Source: Planctomycetota bacterium (GTDB lineage: Bacteria > Planctomycetota > Phycisphaerae > Sedimentisphaerales > Anaerobacaceae). Taken from it: 5,366 nucleotides of DNA. The notes below the pieces were generated by a model that was not told the origin of the DNA, ran no database searches, and saw nothing but the letters and a program-made list of their open reading frames with translations. Numbering within the stretch: the first letter of the stretch is position 1; each line of letters opens with the position of its first letter. Position numbers and translations under genes: made by a program. Shown here piece after piece: positions 1 through 5,366 of the stretch. Location: NCBI GenBank assembly GCA_023139715.1, contig JAGLNB010000097.1, positions 1-5,366 on the forward strand, read 5' to 3'.

Positions 1-450
1 CCAAAAATTGCAGACTATCCTTTCACTACGCTTGAGCCGGTTCTCGGAATCGTTGCTCTAAGTGATTTTCGTCGATTTGTTATGGCTGACATTCCCGGCC
101 TGATTGAAGGGGCACACATCGGAACCGGCCTGGGATTTGATTTCCTAAAACACATAGAAAGAACTCGTATTATTGTGCACATCCTTGATATAATGCCAAA
201 CGTTGGCTCAAGTGCTGTTGAAAATTACAAAACCATTCGCGGCGAACTGGAGAAATACAGCGAAGAACTTGCCAAAAAGCCGGAAATAATTGTAGCCAAT
301 AAAATCGACCTTGACCCAACCGGCGAAATAGTAAAAGATTTAAAAAAAGAGCTTGGCAAAGAAATTTATCCGATTTCAGCTGTAACCGGCGACGGCATCA
401 CGCAGCTGAGCGAACTGTTATGGCAAAAAGTCCAGGAAAATAAAAAATAA
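1..450 (+). CDS. obg: Obg-family GTPase, 3' part (5' end outside window)
   Basis: The frame is open from base 1 and gives 149 visible residues. The family (Obg/CgtA) binds the large ribosomal subunit and acts in ribosome assembly and stress signalling. Visible G-domain motifs in order: the G2 region YPFTTL (residues 6-11), G3 DIPGLIEGAHIGTGLG (from residue 30), which is the Obg signature, the following FLKHIERT stretch, G4 NKID (100-103) and G5 SAVTGDG (126-132). The P-loop and the glycine-rich Obg fold that precede them lie upstream of the window. The protein ends soon after the G domain, so there is no C-terminal OCT extension; that domain is absent from many Obg proteins, so this is not a truncation. 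An internal ATG at base 82 is not the real start, because conserved G2 sequence lies before it. The stop is 14 bases before coaX, suggesting one transcript. Confidence 0.94.
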   Translation, partial: PKIADYPFTTLEPVLGIVALSDFRRFVMADIPGLIEGAHIGTGLGFDFLKHIERTRIIVHILDIMPNVGSSAVENYKTIRGELEKYSEELAKKPEIIVANKIDLDPTGEIVKDLKKELGKEIYPISAVTGDGITQLSELLWQKVQENKK

Positions 451-464
451 CGAGATACAAAATT

Positions 465-1256
465 ATGAATATAATTGCGATAGACATTGGAAACACAAAT
501 ACGGCAATCGGCTTATTTCTAAACGATAAAGAAGATTCAATAAAAACAATTGCAAATGATTCACAAGCGGAACTGACAAAGCATATCAATTTCTGCTGGC
601 AGAAAATTCCTGTCATTAAAAATTCAAAAGAGAAAAAGCGAGATGGCGTTATTGTTGTAAGCTCGACCAAGCCGGCTGTAACAAAACTTATTCGCAAAAT
701 TGCCAAAGATAATCTCGATGAAAAAATTCTGCTAATTGGCAAAGACATCCCACTTCCGATTAGTTTATGGGTGGATGAGCCGGACAAAGTCGGCACTGAC
801 AGAGTTGTTTCTGCTGCTGCAGCTTACGATGTTGTTGGGGATGCAGTGATAGTTGCCGATTTTGGAACAGCTGTTACGATTGACCTTGCCGATTCAAACG
901 GCATTTTTCAGGGCGGCGTAATTTGTCCCGGCTTTGAAATCAGCGCAAAAGCATTAAAGGATAATACCGCTCAACTGCCGCAGGTAAAAGTTGCGAGGCC
1001 GGATTCACCTTACGGCAAAAATACAACTGAAGCTATAAATTGCGGCCTATATTATTCTGCAGTTGGTTTGCTTGAAGAGATACTACGGCGTTATGCAGAA
1101 AAAATCGGCAACTGGCCGCAGACAATTCTAACTGGCTCAGCTGCAAATGTTATAAAAGACGATTGTGAATTTATAGATTCCTGGGTTCCAAATCTTGTAA
1201 TTAAAGGCATCGTCCTTACATATAAAAAATATATCGAAGAAAAAGCAAATACATAA
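465..1256 (+). CDS. coaX: Type III pantothenate kinase (CoaX)
   Basis: 263 residues, the usual size for this family. CoaX phosphorylates pantothenate with ATP, the first committed step of coenzyme A synthesis, in the cytosol; it belongs to the ASKHA (actin/hexokinase-like) fold and is unrelated to CoaA. Visible motifs: N-terminal phosphate-binding DIGNTNT (residues 7-13), PLPISLWVDEP followed by GTDR (110-113) in the pantothenate/dimer region, DFGTA (132-136) with the likely catalytic aspartate 132 (inferred from family position), GGVICPG (150-156), GKNT (184-187) and a late LTGS glycine motif (222-225). All key positions appear intact. The ATG at 465 is chosen because the phosphate motif begins six residues later, as in homologues. 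The ribosome-binding site is weak (GAGA at 452-455). It sits in an apparent operon between obg and the mnmE-like gene. Confidence 0.95.
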   Translation: MNIIAIDIGNTNTAIGLFLNDKEDSIKTIANDSQAELTKHINFCWQKIPVIKNSKEKKRDGVIVVSSTKPAVTKLIRKIAKDNLDEKILLIGKDIPLPISLWVDEPDKVGTDRVVSAAAAYDVVGDAVIVADFGTAVTIDLADSNGIFQGGVICPGFEISAKALKDNTAQLPQVKVARPDSPYGKNTTEAINCGLYYSAVGLLEEILRRYAEKIGNWPQTILTGSAANVIKDDCEFIDSWVPNLVIKGIVLTYKKYIEEKANT

Positions 1257-1295
1257 ACACAAAAATCTATTTTGGCTTTTCAATATACTTCAAAT

Positions 1296-2537
1296 ATGGA
1301 TTCCAAATCAAAAACGAGCAACAAGCAACGCTTGTCTGCCGTAGCTTCAGCGAAGGCGGAAGCGACGAGCAACGTAATTGCAGCAGTTATGACCGGCAAA
1401 GGAGCTGGCGCAATATCAACTATCGGGGTCTTTGGCAAAAAGGCCGAAACCGTCATACAAAAAATCTTCATCCCTTCAAAAAATAATCAATCACAATTAA
1501 AAACAGGCCGTGTTTTGCTCGGCACAATTAATGACGGCAGCGAAATTATCGACCAGGTTACAATTGGCTGCGAGGCAAATAATTGCTACGCTATAAATTG
1601 TCACGGCAATCCTTTGATTGTCGAAATGATTATGCAGCTGCTCAGCCAAAACGGCGTAAAACTAATAACTGCGAAAGAACTTTTAATAAAAACATTCTGC
1701 CAGCAGGAAAATTTAAACACCATCAAGCTGGAATCAAAGTTGGCTCAATTAAAAGCTGCAACAATTGAGGGAACTAAAATAATCGCAAATCAGGTTGATT
1801 TTGGCCTTGCTAAAACCGCCGCAAGTTGGCTGGAAAACATAAATGATTTACAGCTTGATGAAATAAAAACGGAATGCGAAAAAATTCTAAAGGCAACTCA
1901 AACGGCTAAATTGATTATGTATGGCTGCAAAATCGCTATAGTTGGCCAACCTAATACTGGAAAAAGCACACTGCTGAATTGCCTTTGCGGCCGCCAAAAA
2001 GCGATAGTAACTAATGTTAGAGGTACAACTCGTGATTGGATAAGTGCCACCTGTAAAATCGGCTCCCTTTCGGTAGAACTGTTCGACACAGCCGGTCTGG
2101 ACGAGAAACTTTCGGTTTTGGAAGAAGCTGCACAAAAAGAAACCGTAAATATTTTAAGACAAGCTGATTTGGTTTTATTTGTTTTGGATGGTAGCGAATC
2201 AATAGAAAAAATCGATAAAAAAATCCTCGATGAAATTTCCGGCAAATTAGTTCTAACTGTTTTGAATAAATCCGATTTAAAATTTCAGCTCGAAATCGGC
2301 AAATTGCCTCCAGTATTAAATAACACCGTTAAAATAAGTGCAAAATTAGATACTGGAATTGATGAGCTTAGAGAAAAAATCCTTAAATTGGCTGGCACTG
2401 ATAATTTCGATTTGCGACAAGCGGTTTGCACAACAACTCGGCAGGAAAATTTATTGATACGATTAACTAATGCAAAATCAAAAGATATTGGGGGGGCAAT
2501 TATAACAGAGTTGTTAAACGCTCCGTTGAGTGTATAA
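1296..2537 (+). CDS. mnmE: MnmE/TrmE-like GTPase, divergent and C-terminally short
   Basis: 413 residues from ATG 1296; true MnmE is about 450 and, with MnmG, modifies the wobble uridine of tRNAs. Residues below are numbered from the in-frame TTG at 1272 (ATG 1296 = residue 9). The N-terminal TrmE-like fold is recognisable (VIAAVMTGKGAGAIST, then CHGNP at 110-114). The G domain is complete: G1 GQPNTGKS (225-232) with the potassium-coordinating Asn 228, GTTRD (251-255), DTAGL (272-276), Glu 278 at the position of the catalytic Glu 282 of the E. coli enzyme, NKSD (332-335) and SAK (356-358). Missing are the conserved PGEFT...NGKLDL folate-site stretch and the C-terminal FCIGK tail, whose cysteine is needed for modification. 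GTPase activity is therefore likely, canonical tRNA modification doubtful. ATG 1296 is preferred because TTG 1272 adds eight unsupported residues; neither start has a clear ribosome-binding site. Codons near the start carry an apparent 51-base insertion. It could be a specialised paralogue. Confidence 0.85.
   Translation: MDSKSKTSNKQRLSAVASAKAEATSNVIAAVMTGKGAGAISTIGVFGKKAETVIQKIFIPSKNNQSQLKTGRVLLGTINDGSEIIDQVTIGCEANNCYAINCHGNPLIVEMIMQLLSQNGVKLITAKELLIKTFCQQENLNTIKLESKLAQLKAATIEGTKIIANQVDFGLAKTAASWLENINDLQLDEIKTECEKILKATQTAKLIMYGCKIAIVGQPNTGKSTLLNCLCGRQKAIVTNVRGTTRDWISATCKIGSLSVELFDTAGLDEKLSVLEEAAQKETVNILRQADLVLFVLDGSESIEKIDKKILDEISGKLVLTVLNKSDLKFQLEIGKLPPVLNNTVKISAKLDTGIDELREKILKLAGTDNFDLRQAVCTTTRQENLLIRLTNAKSKDIGGAIITELLNAPLSV
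1314..1373 (+). repeat. In-frame palindromic repeat element flanked by a 9-base direct repeat
   Basis: A perfect 9-base direct repeat, ACGAGCAAC, lies at 1314-1322 and 1365-1373. Between them is an imperfect palindrome at 1329-1364: CGCTT (1329-1333) pairs with AAGCG (1360-1364), CTGCC (1336-1340) pairs with GGCGG (1355-1359) with one G-T pair and a two-base bulge, and GCT/AGC (1344-1346, 1349-1351) form the tip. The repeat period is 51 bases, exactly 17 codons, so the mnmE frame is kept; both copies read Thr-Ser-Asn. The encoded segment is alanine-rich (LSAVASAKAEA) and unlike any MnmE N-terminus. The outer part abuts the right-hand repeat directly. I infer a small palindromic mobile repeat with a target-site duplication. 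The sequence style resembles dispersed palindromes I associate with environmental bacterial genomes, but I cannot search for other copies. A low-complexity tandem slippage is the alternative. Confidence 0.62.
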
Positions 2538-2538
2538 T
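2511..2538 (+). promoter_or_regulatory. Candidate sigma-70-type promoter for mutS
   Basis: A perfect TATAAT at 2533-2538 lies 16 bases after TTGTTA (2511-2516), a four-of-six match to the -35 consensus. The -10 box overlaps the mnmE-like stop codon (2535-2537). Initiation 6-8 bases downstream of the box would fall at about 2544-2547, on or just before the mutS ATG at 2547, giving a leaderless or near-leaderless mRNA. This fits the lack of a Shine-Dalgarno sequence before mutS. Such boxes also occur by chance in AT-rich DNA, so the call is tentative. Confidence 0.33.
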
Positions 2539-2546
2539 CTTTTAAT

Positions 2547-5189
2547 ATGACCGCACAAGACAAAAAATTAACTCCTGCAATGAAGCAGTTTCATCACTTC
2601 AAGCAGAAATACCCTGATGCGATATTGTTTTTTCGCATGGGCGACTTCTACGAAACTTTTTATGAAGATGCCAGAATCTGCTCGAAAGTTTGCGGCCTGA
2701 CTTTAACCAGCCGCAGCAAGGGTGAAAATCCAATTCCGCTGGCTGGAGTGCCCTACCATGCGGTTGACGGCTACATAAAAAAAATGCTGCAAGCCGGCTA
2801 CAAAGTCGCAGTTTGCGAACAAATCGAAAATGCCAAAGACGCAATAGGCGTTGTAAAACGTGATGTTGTGCGAATCATAACAGCTGGCACATTAACTGAC
2901 GATACATTGCTTGATGCGAGAGAGGACAATTTTCTCTGCTCGGTCTGGCTCGATTCAAAACAGGCGGTTCGACTAAGCTCACCGCAGGCAGCAATCAGCT
3001 GGGTTGACATTTCAACCGGCCATTTTTTCGTCCAGCATTTGCCGGAAGAAAATTTGCTCGATGAACTTTTGCGATTATCACCAGCTGAATGTCTTTTGCC
3101 CGACCGGCGCGGCGAATTATTTGAAGCCGAAACTAAAAAACTTGCCAAAAGTATTTCGCAATTGACCAACTGCATAATAACCGAAAGGCCGCTTTGGTAC
3201 TTCGATCCGTACCAGGCAAAGCAGCGTTTATTAAAACATTTCGGCACAACTACTCTGGAAGGCTTTGGCATTGGTGATGGCGATGATTGGCTCATCCCGC
3301 CGGCTGGAGCTATTATTGAATACTTAAATGAAACGCAAAAAACCGCCCTCGGCCATATTTCGAATATCAAAAAAATCAGCCGCGAAAAATTCCTGCAAAT
3401 CGACCAGACTTCTCTGCAAAGTTTGGAGATTTTGCGAACGATTCGTTCGGAAGGAAAAAAGGGCTCACTTTTGGATTGCCTCGATTCAACGCTAACCGCG
3501 ATGGGAGCGAGGATGTTCAGGAGCTGGCTGTGTATGCCGCTTAATAATCTCGGAGCAATAGAACTTCGTCAGGACACAATCGAGGAATTAAAAGATGACG
3601 AAATAAAATTGGCCAAAATTCGCGGACTTCTCTCGAACGTCTGTGATACGGAAAGAATTGCAGCTCGGCTCACAACTTCAAGGGCAGCGCCTCGGGATTT
3701 ACTGGCACTGGCGGCCACACTTCGGCAAGTGCCGATTCTGCGGGAAATTTTGCAGCAGTTCACCGCTGATTTACTGATTCAATTAGCTGACAGTTGCGAT
3801 AGTATGGACGAATTAGCTGTTCTTCTTGAAGCGGCAATCGAGCCGAACAGCCCCAGCCATTTTCGAGATGGCGGCGTAATAAGATGCGGCTTTTCTGAAA
3901 AGCTCGACGAACTTCGCTCCATCTCCAGAGATGGCCAAAGCTGGCTTGGGAATTATCAGAAAACTCAGGCGGAGCTGACTGGAATTGCGAATTTGAAAAT
4001 CGGCTACAATAAAGTTTTTGGCTATTACATTGAAGTAAATCATTCCGCAGCTGAAAAAGTGCCGGATAATTACATTCGCAAACAAACCATAAAAAATGCT
4101 GAGCGTTACATCACCGATGAATTAAAAAATTACGAAGGCAAAGTTCTTTCAGCAGATGAAAAAGCAATCGAGCTTGAACTCGAACTTTTCGAGCAGGTTC
4201 GCAGCCAGGCAACACAATACGTTCTGCGTATGCAGAAACTCGCCGAAGTTTTGGCAGATTGTGATTGTCTCTGTTCGCTCGCATTTCTGGCAAGACGGCG
4301 TAATTACATCCGTCCGAAATTAACCAGCACAGGTGAGCTTGAAATAATCGAAGGCAAACACCCCGTACTTACCGAATCTCTGCAAGCCGAATTTGTGCCG
4401 AATGACATTGAACTGGGCAGCGACTTTGGCGATTGTTTAATTATTACAGGCCCAAATATGAGCGGCAAAAGTACATACATTCGGCAAACCGCCCTGCTTG
4501 TTTTAATGGCTCAAACGGGCAGTTTTATTCCAGCTAAGGCCGCAACTATTGGCCTGGTTGACAGAATTTTTACACGTGTCGGCGCTTCGGACGAATTAAG
4601 CAGAGGCCAATCGACTTTTATGGTCGAAATGACCGAGATGGCAAACATTATTAACAACGCCGGCGAAAAATCTCTCGTAATTTTGGATGAAGTCGGCCGC
4701 GGCACGAGTACTTACGATGGCCTATCTCTTGCATGGGCAATTACCGAACACATTGCGAGTAAGCTGAAATGCCGAACGCTTTTTGCAACACACTATCACG
4801 AATTAACCGAACTTGCCGAACTTTTTGAAAATGTTAAGAATTACAATGTAGCTGTTCGGGAATGGATGGATGAGGTAGTTTTCCTGCACAAGATTTTGCC
4901 CGGCGGAACTGATAAAAGTTATGGCATTCACGTTGCCAAATTAGCCGGCATTCCAAAAACTATTTTGGACAGGAGCGGCGAAATCCTGGATGAATTGGAA
5001 AGCACATTTCAAAAAGAGGCCGGCGGTGAACATTTGGCCAAACACAAAACCAAAGAGCCGGACAAGGATTTACTTTTCGTACAAAAACATAAATCAGTTC
5101 TGGATAAATTATCATCAACAGACGTTAACAATCTGACTCCTATTGAAGCAATAAATCTGTTAAGCCAGATAAAAAAGGAAATCAAATAA
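2547..5189 (+). CDS. mutS: DNA mismatch repair protein MutS
   Basis: 880 residues, full length for MutS, the dimeric sensor that binds mispairs and small loops and then recruits MutL in an ATP-dependent way. Domain I starts at once (TPAMKQFHHFK, residues 9-19) and has the mismatch-reading Phe-X-Glu in GDFYETF (Phe 34, Glu 36). The connector, core and clamp domains follow to about residue 560. The ATPase domain has Walker A GPNMSGKST (635-643), the signature SRGQST (685-690), Walker B ILDE (712-715, Asp 714 and Glu 715) with GRGTSTYDG after it, and the switch histidine in FATHYHEL (His 749). The C-terminus ends in the usual LTPIEA motif; before it KDLLF (840-844) occupies the place where many MutS proteins have a QLSLF-type sliding-clamp motif. 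The presence of both Phe-X-Glu and domain I shows it is MutS1, not MutS2. It starts 9 bases after the mnmE-like stop with no clear ribosome-binding site, so it relies on coupling or its own promoter. No frameshift or missing catalytic residue is visible. Confidence 0.98.
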   Translation: MTAQDKKLTPAMKQFHHFKQKYPDAILFFRMGDFYETFYEDARICSKVCGLTLTSRSKGENPIPLAGVPYHAVDGYIKKMLQAGYKVAVCEQIENAKDAIGVVKRDVVRIITAGTLTDDTLLDAREDNFLCSVWLDSKQAVRLSSPQAAISWVDISTGHFFVQHLPEENLLDELLRLSPAECLLPDRRGELFEAETKKLAKSISQLTNCIITERPLWYFDPYQAKQRLLKHFGTTTLEGFGIGDGDDWLIPPAGAIIEYLNETQKTALGHISNIKKISREKFLQIDQTSLQSLEILRTIRSEGKKGSLLDCLDSTLTAMGARMFRSWLCMPLNNLGAIELRQDTIEELKDDEIKLAKIRGLLSNVCDTERIAARLTTSRAAPRDLLALAATLRQVPILREILQQFTADLLIQLADSCDSMDELAVLLEAAIEPNSPSHFRDGGVIRCGFSEKLDELRSISRDGQSWLGNYQKTQAELTGIANLKIGYNKVFGYYIEVNHSAAEKVPDNYIRKQTIKNAERYITDELKNYEGKVLSADEKAIELELELFEQVRSQATQYVLRMQKLAEVLADCDCLCSLAFLARRRNYIRPKLTSTGELEIIEGKHPVLTESLQAEFVPNDIELGSDFGDCLIITGPNMSGKSTYIRQTALLVLMAQTGSFIPAKAATIGLVDRIFTRVGASDELSRGQSTFMVEMTEMANIINNAGEKSLVILDEVGRGTSTYDGLSLAWAITEHIASKLKCRTLFATHYHELTELAELFENVKNYNVAVREWMDEVVFLHKILPGGTDKSYGIHVAKLAGIPKTILDRSGEILDELESTFQKEAGGEHLAKHKTKEPDKDLLFVQKHKSVLDKLSSTDVNNLTPIEAINLLSQIKKEIK

Positions 5190-5194
5190 GAGAG
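5188..5194 (+). promoter_or_regulatory. Shine-Dalgarno-like site of the aminotransferase gene
   Basis: AAGAGAG overlaps the last bases of the mutS stop codon and ends five bases before the ATG at 5200. It is the best-placed purine-rich site before any start in this window, although not a perfect AGGAGG match. It supports the 5200 start and translational coupling to mutS. Confidence 0.4.
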
Positions 5195-5199
5195 CTATT

Positions 5200-5366
5200 A
5201 TGAAAAAAATTCTCGCAGATAGGACAAATAAAATCGACGCAAGCGGAATACGAAAAGTTTTCGCTCTCGCAGCCACAATGAAAGACCCAATAAATTTCTC
5301 AATCGGCCAGCCGGATTTCGATATTCCCGAAACCATAAAAGCAGAGGCAATAAAAGCCATTCAATC
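5200..5366 (+). CDS. Class I/II PLP-dependent aminotransferase, N-terminal part (runs off window)
   Basis: Only 55 complete codons are present; the gene continues past the end of the window. The start MKKILADRTNKIDASGIRK and, especially, FSIGQPDFDIPETIKAEAI (about residues 33-51) match the N-terminal arm of fold-type I aminotransferases of the aspartate aminotransferase kind, where G(Q/E)PDFDTP is the typical substrate-side motif. These cytosolic enzymes move an amino group between an amino acid and a 2-oxo acid using pyridoxal phosphate bound to a lysine that would lie well downstream, so it cannot be checked here. Substrate cannot be told from this fragment; aspartate, aromatic amino acids or alanine are all possible. 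The gene starts 10 bases after mutS with a reasonable ribosome-binding site, so it is probably part of the same transcript. No functional link to mismatch repair is evident. Confidence 0.87.
   Translation, partial: MKKILADRTNKIDASGIRKVFALAATMKDPINFSIGQPDFDIPETIKAEAIKAIQ

Noticed and set aside
1..450. Obg lacking a C-terminal OCT domain as an unusual truncation
   Set aside because: Many bacterial Obg proteins end after the G domain, so this is ordinary family variation.
398..796. 132-codon minus-strand open frame with hydrophobic stretches
   Set aside because: It overlaps the obg end and the first part of coaX, both clearly real; the hydrophobic look is what antisense of A-rich lysine codons gives (Phe and Leu).
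1272..1295. TTG at 1272 as the start of the mnmE-like gene
   Set aside because: The eight added residues match no MnmE start, no ribosome-binding site precedes it, and ATG 1296 gives a normal-length lead once the inserted segment is discounted. It cannot be fully excluded.
1257..1295. Promoter or terminator in the coaX to mnmE-like gap
   Set aside because: TTGGCT (1272-1277) and TATACT (1284-1289) are only six bases apart, too close to form a promoter, and no GC-rich stem followed by Ts is present.
1280..1471. 63-codon minus-strand frame reading through the palindrome
   Set aside because: It covers the start of the mnmE-like gene and no family is recognisable; the SAFAEATADK peptide is a by-product of the palindrome.
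2481..2546. Single-base frameshift at the G7 tract as the reason the FCIGK tail is missing
   Set aside because: Neither alternative frame encodes an FCIGK-like end, and mutS begins at 2547, leaving no room for the missing helix.
2798..3370. 190-codon minus-strand open frame
   Set aside because: It lies wholly inside the mutS connector/core coding region, has no recognisable domain or start signal, and is explained as an antisense shadow of mutS.

Overview
The window is a compact, all-plus-strand bacterial housekeeping cluster. It holds the 3' part of an Obg GTPase gene, a complete type III pantothenate kinase gene (coaX), a complete but divergent mnmE-like GTPase gene, a complete mutS, and the first 55 codons of a class I/II aminotransferase gene. 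Intergenic gaps are 14, about 39, 9 and 10 bases, and I see no convincing terminator between genes, so co-transcription is likely. No tRNA, rRNA, CRISPR array, insertion sequence or prophage gene is visible.

The DNA is moderately AT-rich, and most starts lack a strong Shine-Dalgarno sequence. The protein families are widespread, so lineage cannot be fixed from them. The weak ribosome-binding sites, the gene mix and the style of the dispersed palindrome would suit an anaerobic planctomycete of the Phycisphaerae type or a similar environmental lineage. That assignment is a guess.

Region by region: 1-450 is Obg without its glycine-rich N-terminus, which lies off the window. 465-1256 is CoaX, the first step of coenzyme A synthesis. 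1296-2537 encodes an MnmE-family protein with an intact GTPase domain. It lacks the C-terminal Cys-Ile-Gly-Lys tail and the conserved folate-site motif of true tRNA-modifying MnmE. 2547-5189 is a full-length DNA mismatch-repair MutS. 5200 to the end begins a PLP-dependent aminotransferase.

The most striking signal is in the first codons of the mnmE-like gene. A 36-base imperfect palindrome (1329-1364) sits in a 51-base, exactly 17-codon segment bounded by a perfect 9-base direct repeat (1314-1322 and 1365-1373). Removing one repeat copy plus the intervening DNA restores an N-terminus of ordinary MnmE length. This looks like in-frame insertion of a small palindromic mobile element into an essential-type gene, comparable in concept to the Rickettsia palindromic elements. 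Other points are a candidate promoter overlapping the mnmE stop codon that would give mutS a nearly leaderless transcript, and a run of seven Gs near the mnmE 3' end.
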